The notes under the pieces were generated by a model that saw nothing but the letters and a program-made list of their open reading frames with translations, did no database searches and was not told the DNA's origin. A program made the position numbers and the translations under genes. From contig NZ_JUOS01000080.1 in the NCBI RefSeq assembly GCF_001075875.1, forward strand, positions 1 to 64,000: a stretch of DNA of 64,000 bases, written 5' to 3'. Shown piece after piece: positions 8,491-17,571 of this stretch; position 1 is the stretch's first letter, and each line of letters begins with the position of its first letter. The DNA is from Streptococcus oralis (GTDB lineage: Bacteria > Bacillota > Bacilli > Lactobacillales > Streptococcaceae).

Positions 8491-11175
8491 TTAAATAGCG
8501 TTTTTATCTTTTCCAAATGCTCGTTGGACTGCTTTAACAATCTCAACAAGAACTACAATCATAAGCGCTCCTACAGCGACCACCATCCATTGAGTCAAAC
8601 TCAAATGTGACACGTGGAAGAGATTATTAAATCCAGGAACCAAAATTGTCACCACAAAGAGGACGAAGGCAACTGGGATAGACCAGTTAAAGGTCTTGTT
8701 CGTAAAGAGTCCCACTTTAAAGATAGATTGGTAAACCGACTTAACGTTAAAGGCATGGAGCAACTGGATCAAACCAAGAGTTGCAAAGGCCATAGTAAGG
8801 GCATCTGCGTGAATTTCAGATTGAACTTGATGCTCTGGGAAGAGAATCGCCCAACCATAAACACCTAGAACTAGCATGGTTTGGAAGATTCCTTGATAAA
8901 TGATTGCTCCGAAGACACCACCGTCAAAGAAGTTAGACTTACGGCCACGAGGTTTGTGAGTCATGACACCTGGCTCTGCTGGTTCAACACCTAGGGCGAT
9001 GGCTGGTAGTGTATCTGTTACCAAGTTGATCCAGAGAAGATGCACTGGTTGCAACACATCCCAACCAAATAGGGTTGCAAAGAAAATCGTGAAGACCTCA
9101 GCCATATTAGCAGACAAGAGGTACTGGATGGATTTTTGGATATTTGAGAAGACTTTACGTCCTTCTTCTACCGCTACGATAATGGTTGCAAAGTTATCAT
9201 CAGCAAGGACCATATCCGAAGCTCCCTTAGAAACTTCTGTACCTGTAATCCCCATACCGATACCGATGTCAGCTGTCTTAAGTGAAGGCGCATCGTTGAC
9301 CCCATCACCCGTCATGGCAACAACCTTGCCTTCATTTTGCCAAGCTTTAACGATACGAACCTTGTGCTCAGGCGATACACGCGCATAAACAGAGTATTGC
9401 TTGAAGACTTTTTGGAATTCTTCATCCGTGAGTTCATTCAACTCAGCACCCGTGAAGACATGGTCTTCTGTATCATTTGGATCGATGATACCGAGACGTT
9501 TAGCGATAGCTTCCGCTGTATCTTGGTGGTCACCAGTGATCATAATCGGACGGATACCCGCTTCCTTAGCGACACGAACAGCTTCTGCAGCTTCTGGACG
9601 TTCAGGGTCGATCATGCCGACCAAACCAGAGAAGATGAGGTCAGATTCAACAATTTCAGATTCCAAGGTTGGGATTTCATTGCTTGTCTTATAAGCCATC
9701 ATCAAGACACGAAGAGCTTGTTTGGCCAATTCTTTGTTAGTTGCAAGGATAGCATTTTTATCTTCTTCTGTGATTGAACGAACTTCCCCATTGACCTCAA
9801 TACGAGTCACACGCTTGAGCAATTGGTCAGGGGCACCCTTGACAGCGATAAAGTAAGAGCCATCTGCTTCCTTATGGATAGTCGACATAAGCTTACGGTC
9901 TGAGTCAAATGGCAATTCAGCTACACGTGGCTCATCCTTCAAGACTTCACGAACATCAAAGTTGTGGTCCAAACCAAACTGTACAAGAGCTGTCTCCGTT
10001 GGATCCCCAATCAACTTACCAGATGGATCCACCTTGGTGTCATTGGCAAAGTTCATGATACGGAGGGTACTGTTGCTAGCCGCAATTTCAGCAGCTGAGC
10101 TTTGCAATTGACCGTTGGTATAAACTTTTTCAACCGTCATTTGGTTCATAGTCAAAGTACCTGTTTTATCAGACGCGATGATTTCTGTTGAACCTAGAGT
10201 CTCAACAGCTGGCAATTTACGGACGATTGAATTCCGTTTTGCAAGAGTTGTAGTTCCCAATGATAGAACGATGGTTACAATGGCAGGGAGACCTTCTGGA
10301 ATCGCAGCAACCGCAAGAGCAACCGCAACCATCAAGCCTTCTAATGGATGTTCACCACGAACAAAGACACCAACCAAGAAAGTAATAACGGCAATCACAA
10401 CAATCAAGTAAGTCAAGGCCTTAGATAATTGTTCCAAGCTTTGCTTCAACGGTGTTTCTGTCTCGTCAGCATTAGCCAACATGTCCGCAATCTTACCAAC
10501 TTCTGTGTACATACCAGTGTTGGTCACGACACCAATACCACGACCGTATGTTACGTTTGAGTTTTGGTAACCCATGTTAACACGATCCCCGATACCAGCA
10601 TCTGCTTCAACAAGTCCTGTCACATCTTTTTCAACTGGCACAGACTCCCCTGTAAGAGCTGCTTCTTCGATTTTAAGAGAAGCTGCTTCAAACAAACGCA
10701 TATCTGCAGGCACGACATCTCCCGCTTCAAGCAAGACGATGTCACCAGGTACCAATTCTTTTGAGTCAATCTCAATAACATGACCATCACGACGAACACG
10801 AGCCATCGGGCTAGACATATTTTTAAGAGCTTCAATGGCTGCTTCTGCTTGCCCTTCTTGGTAAACTCCAAAGGCAGCATTCAAGACAACAACGGCCAAG
10901 ATGATAATGGCATCCGTTAGACCGTCCATTCCTTCTGTAATCACAGAAAGTGCCGCTGCCGCAAGCAAGATGATAATCATCAAATCCTTAAATTGATCAA
11001 GGAATTTAGCTAGTAGGCTACGTTTCTCGCCCTCTTCCAACTCATTACGACCATAAGTCGCTAAGCGTTCTTGAGCTTGAGCCGTTGACAAACCTTCGAT
11101 CGATGAGTCCAAGTTCTTTAGGACTTCTTCTGAGGTTTGTGTGTAAAACAAGTCTTTATTTTGTTCTTTTGACAA
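8491..11175 (-). CDS. caxP: Cation-transporting P-type ATPase (Ca2+/Mn2+ efflux type)
   Basis: P2A (SERCA-like) ATPase of 894 residues. Actuator TGES is at 175-178, PEGLP in TM4 at 293-297, phosphorylation motif DKTGTLT at 336-342 (Asp336), and the hinge MTGDGVNDAPSLK near residue 620, followed by six C-terminal helices. The S. pneumoniae counterpart is known as CaxP (calcium efflux) and later MgtA (manganese resistance). Its leader is a yybP-ykoY Mn2+ riboswitch (11203-11318), so manganese should raise expression. It is divergent from mntE, and together they form a metal export locus. Confidence 0.92.
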   Translation of the reverse strand: MSKEQNKDLFYTQTSEEVLKNLDSSIEGLSTAQAQERLATYGRNELEEGEKRSLLAKFLDQFKDLMIIILLAAAALSVITEGMDGLTDAIIILAVVVLNAAFGVYQEGQAEAAIEALKNMSSPMARVRRDGHVIEIDSKELVPGDIVLLEAGDVVPADMRLFEAASLKIEEAALTGESVPVEKDVTGLVEADAGIGDRVNMGYQNSNVTYGRGIGVVTNTGMYTEVGKIADMLANADETETPLKQSLEQLSKALTYLIVVIAVITFLVGVFVRGEHPLEGLMVAVALAVAAIPEGLPAIVTIVLSLGTTTLAKRNSIVRKLPAVETLGSTEIIASDKTGTLTMNQMTVEKVYTNGQLQSSAAEIAASNSTLRIMNFANDTKVDPSGKLIGDPTETALVQFGLDHNFDVREVLKDEPRVAELPFDSDRKLMSTIHKEADGSYFIAVKGAPDQLLKRVTRIEVNGEVRSITEEDKNAILATNKELAKQALRVLMMAYKTSNEIPTLESEIVESDLIFSGLVGMIDPERPEAAEAVRVAKEAGIRPIMITGDHQDTAEAIAKRLGIIDPNDTEDHVFTGAELNELTDEEFQKVFKQYSVYARVSPEHKVRIVKAWQNEGKVVAMTGDGVNDAPSLKTADIGIGMGITGTEVSKGASDMVLADDNFATIIVAVEEGRKVFSNIQKSIQYLLSANMAEVFTIFFATLFGWDVLQPVHLLWINLVTDTLPAIALGVEPAEPGVMTHKPRGRKSNFFDGGVFGAIIYQGIFQTMLVLGVYGWAILFPEHQVQSEIHADALTMAFATLGLIQLLHAFNVKSVYQSIFKVGLFTNKTFNWSIPVAFVLFVVTILVPGFNNLFHVSHLSLTQWMVVAVGALMIVVLVEIVKAVQRAFGKDKNAI

Positions 11176-11202
11176 AACAGTCTCCTCCTTTTTGGCCTCT
11201 TT

Positions 11203-11318
11203 TTACAAAAAAAGAGACCTGTTTTTTTAAAAAACAAGTCTCGCTGTTTAATATAGTGCCGGAAATAATTCGTAATGACGACACTATCGCGGTTAACCGC
11301 CAGCTACTCCCTTGAGTA
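11203..11318 (-). ncRNA. yybP-ykoY manganese riboswitch
   Basis: On the minus strand the leader contains the family signature AAGGGAGTAGC (GGGAGTAGC is the complement of 11303-11311), then a GTCGTCA segment, then an intrinsic terminator (complement of 11214-11242, GAGACTTGTTTT / AAAACAGGTCTC) with a T-run ending at 11203. This matches the architecture of the Mn2+-sensing riboswitch placed before cation ATPase genes. By analogy, Mn2+ binding should disrupt the terminator and turn on the ATPase. Confidence 0.88.
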
Positions 11319-11323
11319 GTTCT

Positions 11324-11351
11324 ATTATATCAGAATTTCAAAAGTTTTCAA
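11324..11351 (-). promoter_or_regulatory. Promoter of the riboswitch-ATPase transcript
   Basis: Minus-strand TTGAAA (-35, complement of 11346-11351), 16-base spacer, TATAAT (-10, complement of 11324-11329). Transcription would start at the 5' edge of the riboswitch. Confidence 0.85.
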
Positions 11352-11382
11352 GGGGTGGGGTCTATTAACTTACTTCCTCCAT

Positions 11383-11411
11383 TTGAATTTTCCTTGGAAA
11401 ACCAGTATAAT
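11383..11411 (+). promoter_or_regulatory. Promoter of mntE
   Basis: TTGAAT (11383-11388), 17-base spacer, TATAAT (11406-11411), about 33 bases upstream of the mntE start. It is back to back with the ATPase promoter. Confidence 0.85.
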
Positions 11412-11444
11412 GAAAGAATACTAAAATGCTAGAAGGGAAGTTAG

Positions 11445-12635
11445 ATGAATCAATCGGTTTCAAACTTAAAATTAGCTGAACGAGGTGCTATTATAAGCAT
11501 CTTGACCTATCTATTCTTGTCTGCAGCTAAGCTAGCGACCGGACACCTCCTCCATTCATCCAGTTTGGTGGCTGATGGTTTTAACAACGTTTCAGATATC
11601 GTTGGAAACGTAGCTCTCCTCATCGGGATTCGTTTGGCTCGCCAACCGGCAGATAGAGATCATCGCTTCGGTCACTGGAAAATCGAGGACTTGGCAAGTC
11701 TCATCACTTCCATCATCATGTTTTACGTTGGCTTTGATGTTCTACGTGATACCATCCAAAAAATACTCAGCCGAGAGCAAACGGTCATTGACCCACTTGG
11801 GGCGACTCTGGGAGTCATCTCTGCCATCATCATGTTTGCCGTTTATCTCTACAATACCCATCTGAGCAAACAGTCCAAGTCCAAGGCCCTCAAGGCAGCT
11901 GCCAAGGACAATTTATCAGATGCCGTGACATCTCTTGGAACTTCTATTGCTATCCTGGCTAGTAGCTTCAACTATCCAATCGTGGATAAGTTGGTCGCTA
12001 TTATCATTACTTTCTTTATTCTTAAAACTGCTTATGATATCTTTATCGAGTCGTCTTTCAGTCTTTCAGATGGTTTTGATGAACATTTGTTGGAAGATTA
12101 TCAAAAGGCTATCACGGAAATTCCTAAGATTAGCAAAGTCAAATCACAACGCGGTCGTACTTACGGAAGTAATATCTATCTGGACATTACTCTCGAGATG
12201 AACCCAGATCTCTCTGTTTTTGAAAGTCACGAAATTGCGGATCAGGTTGAATCCATGTTATCCGAACGCTTTGGTGTCTTTGATACAGACATTCATATCG
12301 AACCAGCACCAATCCCTGAGGATGAAATCCTAGATAATGTCTATAAAAAATTGCTCATGAGAGAGCAACTGATTGACCAAGGAAATCAACTGGAAGAGTT
12401 ACTTGCAGAAGACTTTATTTATATCCGCCAGGACGGACAAGAACTAGACAAGGATGCCTATAAGTCCGAAAAAGAACTGACATCTACCATTAAAGAGCTT
12501 CATCTAACCTCGATCAGTCAGAAAACAAAACTGATCCGATATCAGATTGGTGATACCATCCACACAAGCATCTGGCGCCGACATGAAACTTGGCAAAATA
12601 TTTTCCATCAGGAAACAAAGATAGAAAAAGACTAA
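11445..12635 (+). CDS. mntE: Cation diffusion facilitator, Mn2+ exporter MntE
   Basis: CDF family exporter of 396 residues with six predicted helices in residues 10-210 and a cytoplasmic metal-binding C-terminal domain. The transport-site motifs are NxxxD in TM2 (Asn47, Asp51 in DGFNNVSD) and DxxxD in TM5 (Asp155, Asp159 in KDNLSDA). This lack of the His found in zinc CDFs is the pattern associated with manganese-type members such as pneumococcal MntE. A C-terminal extension of about 110 residues beyond the usual CDF end resembles that protein. AAGGGA ribosome site 6 bases before ATG. Divergent from the Mn-riboswitch ATPase. Confidence 0.92.
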   Translation: MNQSVSNLKLAERGAIISILTYLFLSAAKLATGHLLHSSSLVADGFNNVSDIVGNVALLIGIRLARQPADRDHRFGHWKIEDLASLITSIIMFYVGFDVLRDTIQKILSREQTVIDPLGATLGVISAIIMFAVYLYNTHLSKQSKSKALKAAAKDNLSDAVTSLGTSIAILASSFNYPIVDKLVAIIITFFILKTAYDIFIESSFSLSDGFDEHLLEDYQKAITEIPKISKVKSQRGRTYGSNIYLDITLEMNPDLSVFESHEIADQVESMLSERFGVFDTDIHIEPAPIPEDEILDNVYKKLLMREQLIDQGNQLEELLAEDFIYIRQDGQELDKDAYKSEKELTSTIKELHLTSISQKTKLIRYQIGDTIHTSIWRRHETWQNIFHQETKIEKD

Positions 12636-12671
12636 AAAATGAGGCCGGGATAATTCCCGTCCTCATTTTTC
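12633..12671. terminator. Bidirectional terminator between mntE and scrK
   Basis: AAAATGAGG and GGGA..TCCC pairs form a long hairpin flanked by an A-run on the left and a T-run on the right. It serves two convergent genes. Confidence 0.85.
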
Positions 12672-12675
12672 ATGT

Positions 12676-13563
12676 TTATTTTGCAACGCTCTTAGCAAGA
12701 ACGAAGTTTCCAAGTGTAGCCGAACCATTACCTGCAACAGCTGGTGTTACGATATAGTCACGTACATCTGGAACTGGTAGGTAACCATTGAGAAGAGATG
12801 TAAATTTCTCACGCACTCGGTCAAGCATATGTTGTTGAGCCATAACCCCACCACCAAAGACGATGACATCTGGACGGAAAGTTACAGTTGCGTTTACAGC
12901 GGCTTGAGCGATATAGTAGGCTTGAACATCCCAAACAGGGTTGTTGAGTTCAATGCTTTCCCCACGAACACCTGTACGAGCTTCCAAACTTGGACCAGCT
13001 GCATAGCCTTCCAGACAGCCCTTGTGGAATGGACAAACACCGTTGAATTCTTTTTCAATATCCATTGGGTGTCTAGCCACATAATAATGACCCATTTCAG
13101 GGTGTCCCACACCACCGATAAACTCACCACGTTGGATAACACCAGCTCCGATACCTGTACCGATTGTATAGTAAACTAAGTTTTCGATACGGCCACCAGC
13201 ATTATTACGAGCAACTACCTCACCGTAGGCAGAACTGTTTACGTCTGTTGTGAAGTACATTGGCACGTTTAGAGCGCGACGAAGAGCACCAAGCAAATCA
13301 ACATTGGCCCAGTGAGGTTTCGGTGTAGTTGTAATAAAACCATAAGTTTTTGAGTTTTTGTCGATATCAATTGGACCAAATGATCCAATCGCAAGTCCTG
13401 CAAGATTATCAAATTTTGAAAAAAACTCGATAGTTTTATCGATTGTCTCGATAGGAGTTGTTGTTGGGAATTGTGTTTTTTCTACAATATTAAAGTTTTC
13501 ATCACCGACAGCACAGACAAATTTTGTACCGCCCGCTTCCAAGCTTCCATATAATTTTGTCAT
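12676..13563 (-). CDS. scrK: ROK family fructokinase
   Basis: Phosphorylates the fructose released by sucrose-6-phosphate hydrolysis. ROK signatures are visible: the N-terminal phosphate loop SLEAGGTKFVCAVG, TIGTGIGAGVIQRG, the GHPEMGH segment and a zinc-type cluster HPMDIEKEFNGVCPFHKGCLEG. Length 295 is standard. It sits beside scrA but has its own extended -10 promoter and faces a terminator, so it is likely a separate transcript within the scr locus. Confidence 0.9.
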   Translation of the reverse strand: MTKLYGSLEAGGTKFVCAVGDENFNIVEKTQFPTTTPIETIDKTIEFFSKFDNLAGLAIGSFGPIDIDKNSKTYGFITTTPKPHWANVDLLGALRRALNVPMYFTTDVNSSAYGEVVARNNAGGRIENLVYYTIGTGIGAGVIQRGEFIGGVGHPEMGHYYVARHPMDIEKEFNGVCPFHKGCLEGYAAGPSLEARTGVRGESIELNNPVWDVQAYYIAQAAVNATVTFRPDVIVFGGGVMAQQHMLDRVREKFTSLLNGYLPVPDVRDYIVTPAVAGNGSATLGNFVLAKSVAK

Positions 13564-13590
13564 GATAAACCTCTAGTTTTTATTTTCTTT

Positions 13591-13599
13591 ATTATAGCA
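13591..13599 (-). promoter_or_regulatory. Extended -10 promoter of scrK
   Basis: Minus-strand TGCTATAAT about 28 bases before the scrK start; no good -35. Confidence 0.65.
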
Positions 13600-13660
13600 T
13601 AATTCCAGAAGGAAAGTTGCTCTATATTTTAGTTTTTCCTCTGTAAATTTTACCATTCAA

Positions 13661-13698
13661 TCAAAAACGAACAAACATGACATTTGTTCGTTTTTTGA
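13661..13698 (-). terminator. Terminator after scrA (bidirectional-looking)
   Basis: AACGAACAAA (13666-13675) and TTTGTTCGTT (13683-13692) form a perfect 10-bp stem with a 7-base loop, with T-runs on both strands. It lies between the BOX element after scrA and the scrK promoter. Confidence 0.8.
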
Positions 13699-13718
13699 TC
13701 TATTAAATCGAAAGTAGT

Positions 13719-13872
13719 GTACTCAATGAAAATCAAAGAACAAACTAGGAATCGAGCTGCGGATTGCTCAAAGTACAGCTTTGAGGTTGTAGATAGGACT
13801 GACGAAGTCAGTAACACATACATACGGCAAAGCGAGTATGACGCAGTTTGAATTTGATTTTCGAAGAGTATT
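13719..13872 (-). repeat. BOX element (C-B-A as read on plus)
   Basis: Inverted copy: begins tactcaatgaaaatcaaag (boxC complement), has the boxB core tgacgaagtca, and ends tttgattttcgaagagtatt (boxA complement). Its last bases overlap the scrA stop codon at 13871-13873. Confidence 0.88.
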
Positions 13873-15754
13873 AAGCTTTAACTTCGATGATTGCATCTCC
13901 CTTAGCAACTGATCCAGAAGCAACTGGATTTACTGAAGCAAAGTCTGCAGTGTTTGTTACGATAACCATAGTTGTGTTGTCAAGACCTGCAGCAGCAATC
14001 TTAGCTGAGTCAAATGTTCCAAGAACATCTCCAGCTTTAACCTTGTCACCTTGAGCAACTTTTTGGTCAAATCCTTCACCGTTCATTGAAACAGTGTCGA
14101 TACCCACGTGGATCAAGATTTCAGCTCCGTTTGCAGTTTTCAAACCATAAGCATGTCCTGTTGGGAATACGATTGTCACTTCAGCATCAGCTGGTGCATA
14201 AACAACATCCTGACTAGGTTTTACAGCGATACCTTGTCCCATAGCTCCACTTGAGAAGACTGGGTCATTAACATCTGAAAGAGCAACTACGTCACCAACG
14301 ATTGGTGTTTGGATGACACCTTCGCTAGGTGCAACAACAGTACCAGTTACTGCTTCGTCAGCTAAACGTTCAGTTGTAGCTTCTGAAGCCACTTCTGCTT
14401 CATCTTCATAACCAAACATGTAAGTAAGAGCAAAACCAAGAGCGAATGATACAGCTACCATAAGAAGGTATTGAGGAAGTTGTCCGTTACCAATGTAAAG
14501 CATTGTACCAGGGATGATTGTGATACCATTACCAGTACCGGCAAGACCAAGGATTGAAGCAAGTCCACCACCGACTGCACCAGCAATCAATGAAAGGAAG
14601 AATGGTTTACGGAAACGCAAGTTAACCCCGAAGATAGCAGGCTCAGTAATACCTAGGAAGGCAGAAAGAGCAGCTGGGAAAGCAAGTGTTTTAAGTTTAG
14701 GATTTTTAGTTTTCACACCAACGGCTACTGTTGCAGCACCTTGAGCAGTCATGGCAGCTGTGATGATAGCGTTGAATGGGTTAACATGGTCAGCAGCAAG
14801 CAATTGAACTTCAAGCAAGTTGAAGATGTGGTGAACACCTGATACGACGATAACTTGGTGAACTCCACCAATCAAGAAACCACCAAGACCAAATGGCAAG
14901 TTAAGGATAGCTTTTGTTCCAAGAAGGATATAGTTTTCAACAACGTGGAAGACTGGTCCGATAACAAACAAACCAAGAATTGACATTACGAGGAGTGTTA
15001 CGAATGGTGTTACCAAGAGATCAAGTACATCTGGAACCACTTTACGAACAGCTTTTTCAAATTTAGCTCCGACAACCCCGATGATGAAGGCTGGAAGAAC
15101 TGAACCTTGCAAACCAACAACTGGGATAAATCCGAAGAAGTTCATAGCAGTTACTTCTCCACCAGAAGCAACAGCCCAGGCATTTGGAAGTGAACCTGAA
15201 ACGAGCATCATACCAAGAACGATACCAACGGCTGGGTTACCACCGAATACACGGAAGGTTGACCAAACAACCAAACCTGGCAAGATGATAAATGCTGTGT
15301 CAGTCAAGATTTGAGTGTAAGTTGTCACATCTTCTGGAAGTGTCATTCCAAGAGCATTCAAGAGACCACGAACACCCATGAAGAGACCAGTTGCTACGAT
15401 AACTGGAATGATTGGTACGAAGACGTCACCGAAAGTACGGATGGCACGTTGGAACCAATTTCCTTGTTTAGCAGCTTCTGCCTTCATCTCATCCTTAGAT
15501 GATGTTGGCAAGCCAAGAGCTACGACTTCATCGTACATCTTGTTAACTGTACCTGTACCAAAGATAATTTGGTATTGACCTGAGTTAAAGAAAGCACCTT
15601 GAACTTTTTCCAAGTTCTCAATAGCATCTTTGTTAATCTTCGCTTCATCTTTAACCATAACACGAAGGCGAGTCGCACAGTGGGCTACACTGTTAACATT
15701 CTCACGTCCGCCCAAGGCTTCGATGACTTTTTTTGCAATTTCTGTATTCGTCAT
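13871..15754 (-). CDS. scrA: Sucrose PTS permease, EIIBCA
   Basis: Takes up sucrose and phosphorylates it to sucrose-6-phosphate. Domains in order are EIIB with phosphocysteine Cys26 in HCATRLR, EIIC (about ten membrane helices, residues 105-460), and a fused C-terminal EIIA with the His of ILIHVGIDT. I choose the ATG at 15754, ten bases after AGGAG, over a TTG two codons upstream. The promoter overlaps a ScrR-like palindrome and a cre-like site lies between promoter and start, so control by ScrR and CcpA is expected. Divergent from scrB-scrR. Confidence 0.93.
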   Translation of the reverse strand: MTNTEIAKKVIEALGGRENVNSVAHCATRLRVMVKDEAKINKDAIENLEKVQGAFFNSGQYQIIFGTGTVNKMYDEVVALGLPTSSKDEMKAEAAKQGNWFQRAIRTFGDVFVPIIPVIVATGLFMGVRGLLNALGMTLPEDVTTYTQILTDTAFIILPGLVVWSTFRVFGGNPAVGIVLGMMLVSGSLPNAWAVASGGEVTAMNFFGFIPVVGLQGSVLPAFIIGVVGAKFEKAVRKVVPDVLDLLVTPFVTLLVMSILGLFVIGPVFHVVENYILLGTKAILNLPFGLGGFLIGGVHQVIVVSGVHHIFNLLEVQLLAADHVNPFNAIITAAMTAQGAATVAVGVKTKNPKLKTLAFPAALSAFLGITEPAIFGVNLRFRKPFFLSLIAGAVGGGLASILGLAGTGNGITIIPGTMLYIGNGQLPQYLLMVAVSFALGFALTYMFGYEDEAEVASEATTERLADEAVTGTVVAPSEGVIQTPIVGDVVALSDVNDPVFSSGAMGQGIAVKPSQDVVYAPADAEVTIVFPTGHAYGLKTANGAEILIHVGIDTVSMNGEGFDQKVAQGDKVKAGDVLGTFDSAKIAAAGLDNTTMVIVTNTADFASVNPVASGSVAKGDAIIEVKA

Positions 15755-15787
15755 TTGCAAAAATCTCCTTATAAAATTTTTTCTTGT

Positions 15788-15803
15788 TTGAAAGCGATTT
15801 TAT
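15788..15803 (-). promoter_or_regulatory. Candidate cre (CcpA) site in the scrA leader
   Basis: TTGAAAGCGATTTTAT (as read on plus) fits the cre consensus WTGNNARCGNWWWCAW with one mismatch. It is downstream of the scrA promoter, a normal place for catabolite repression. Confidence 0.6.
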
Positions 15804-15819
15804 CCGCCCTACGAATATT

Positions 15820-15847
15820 ATTCTATCACGTTTAAAAAATATGTCAA
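15820..15847 (-). promoter_or_regulatory. Promoter of scrA
   Basis: Minus-strand TTGACA (complement of 15842-15847), 16-base spacer, TAGAAT (complement of 15820-15825). Confidence 0.85.
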
Positions 15848-15857
15848 GCGTTTTGCA
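15842..15857. promoter_or_regulatory. ScrR-like operator overlapping the scrA -35
   Basis: TGTCAAGCGTTTTGCA as read on plus. It matches the perfect palindrome at 16012-16027 in 13 of 16 positions and covers the scrA -35 box, so repressor binding would block the promoter. Confidence 0.65.
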
Positions 15858-16011
15858 GAAAAAATTTTGCTATTTTTTATTTTTTGATTGTTTTTGCTAT
15901 TTTTTTCATCAATGCAGCAATAAACACCCTATAAACTCAAGGTTTTTACTTTAAAATTTTCAAAAACTTTCATATTTTCATTATTTTCCATAAAATAGTG
16001 CTTCTATATTC

Positions 16012-16027
16012 TGTCAAACGTTTGACA
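16012..16027. promoter_or_regulatory. Perfect ScrR-like operator palindrome
   Basis: TGTCAAACGTTTGACA is a perfect 16-bp palindrome with the central CG typical of LacI-family operators. It lies about 90 bases upstream of scrB, whose operon encodes the LacI-family regulator ScrR. Confidence 0.75.
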
Positions 16028-16059
16028 TTTTTTTCGTTAATTTAGTGTAAAAGACTTGC

Positions 16060-16087
16060 TTTTTTATAAGGAAACGTTTACTATAAA
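16060..16087 (+). promoter_or_regulatory. scrB promoter region with a third operator-like core
   Basis: TATAAA at 16082-16087 with a weak TTTTTA 16 bases upstream. The AAACGTTT core at 16072-16079 matches the core of the perfect operator and falls in the spacer, so ScrR binding would exclude polymerase. Confidence 0.55.
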
Positions 16088-16116
16088 GATAGTAGAATTT
16101 TATGGAGGAAATAGAA

Positions 16117-17571
16117 ATGGAATGGACTACTGAACGTCGTTACAGACGTTACGAAGATTGGACACAAGAAGAAAGAAAAGAAATCCAAGAAAAGATGGCG
16201 CAATCCCCATGGCATGTCAGCTATCACATTGAACCAAAGGAAGGACTTCTCAACGATCCAAACGGTTTTTCTTATTTTGATGGTAAGTGGATTGTCTTTT
16301 ACCAAAACTTCCCCTTTGGAGCAGCCCACGGCTTGAAATCTTGGGTTCAACTTGAGAGTGACGATTTGGTGCACTTTACTGAAACAGGTGTAAAAATCTT
16401 ACCTGATACTCCACTGGATAGCCACGGCGCTTACTCAGGATCTGCTATGCAGTTTGGTGATCAATTGTTCCTTTTCTATACAGGAAATGTCCGTGATGAA
16501 AATTGGGTTCGCCACCCTTATCAGATTGGTGCCTTGATGGATAAGGACGGTAAGATTGAAAAAATTGACAAAGTTTTGATTGATCAACCTGCTGATGCTA
16601 CTGACCACTTCCGCGATCCACAGATTTTCAACTTTAAAGGACAATACTACGCTATCGTTGGTGGTCAAGACTTGGAGAAAAAAGGTTTTGTCCGTCTCTA
16701 CAAAGCGGTCGATAACGATTATACAAACTGGCAAGAAGTTGGTGATTTGGACTTCAACAATGACCGTACTGCCTATATGATGGAGTGCCCGAACCTCGTC
16801 TTTGTTGGAGAACAGCCTGTCCTTCTCTACTGCCCACAAGGTTTGGATAAAAAGGTTCTTGACTATGACAACATCTATCCAAATATGTATAAAATCGGTG
16901 CTTCCTTTGATCCTGAAAATGCTCGTATGGTAGATGTTTCTGAACTACACAATCTAGACTATGGTTTCGAAGCCTATGCCACTCAAGCCTTCAATGCCCC
17001 TGATGGACGCGCTCTTGCTGTTAGTTGGCTTGGTTTACCAGATGTTTCTTATCCATCTGATCGCTTCGATCACCAAGGAACTTTCTCATTGGTCAAAGAA
17101 TTAACTATTAAAGATGGCAAACTCTATCAGTATCCTGTATCTGCTATCAAGGAACTCCGTGCTTCAGAAGAGGAATTTTCAAATCGTTCTGAAACTAAAA
17201 ACACCTACGAACTTGAACTGAACTTAGAGGCTAATAGCCAAAGTGAAATCATCCTTCTTGCTGATAAAGAAGGTAAGGGACTCTCCATCAATTTCGACCT
17301 TGTCAATGCTCAAGTTACTGTTGACCGCAGTCAAGCAGGTGAGCAATATGCTCAAGAATTTGGAACTACTCGCTCATGTTCAATCGACAACCAAGCTACT
17401 ACTGTAAATATCTTCATCGATAATTCAGTCTTTGAAATTTTCATTAATAAAGGAGAAAAAGTATTTTCTGGTCGTGTCTTCCCACATGAAGATCAAAATG
17501 AAATCCTCATTAAATCTGGAAACCCAACTGGAACATACTACGAATTAGAATATGGTCGCAAAACTAACTGA
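16117..17571 (+). CDS. scrB: Sucrose-6-phosphate hydrolase (GH32)
   Basis: Cleaves sucrose-6-phosphate into glucose-6-phosphate and fructose in the cytoplasm. GH32 motifs are in order: NDPNG (nucleophile Asp), FRDP, and MECPNL (acid/base Glu), followed by the C-terminal beta-sandwich domain. I start at 16117, because GGAGG lies 7-8 bases upstream; an in-frame ATG at 16102 overlaps that ribosome site. Length 484 is typical. Overlaps scrR by 20 bases, so the two are co-transcribed. Confidence 0.94.
   Translation: MEWTTERRYRRYEDWTQEERKEIQEKMAQSPWHVSYHIEPKEGLLNDPNGFSYFDGKWIVFYQNFPFGAAHGLKSWVQLESDDLVHFTETGVKILPDTPLDSHGAYSGSAMQFGDQLFLFYTGNVRDENWVRHPYQIGALMDKDGKIEKIDKVLIDQPADATDHFRDPQIFNFKGQYYAIVGGQDLEKKGFVRLYKAVDNDYTNWQEVGDLDFNNDRTAYMMECPNLVFVGEQPVLLYCPQGLDKKVLDYDNIYPNMYKIGASFDPENARMVDVSELHNLDYGFEAYATQAFNAPDGRALAVSWLGLPDVSYPSDRFDHQGTFSLVKELTIKDGKLYQYPVSAIKELRASEEEFSNRSETKNTYELELNLEANSQSEIILLADKEGKGLSINFDLVNAQVTVDRSQAGEQYAQEFGTTRSCSIDNQATTVNIFIDNSVFEIFINKGEKVFSGRVFPHEDQNEILIKSGNPTGTYYELEYGRKTN

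Noticed and set aside
15810-15817. TACGAATA, an exact competence-box sequence on plus
   Set aside because: It lies within the scrA leader, about 300 bases from scrB, without the usual T-run and with no competence gene nearby. Probably chance in AT-rich DNA.
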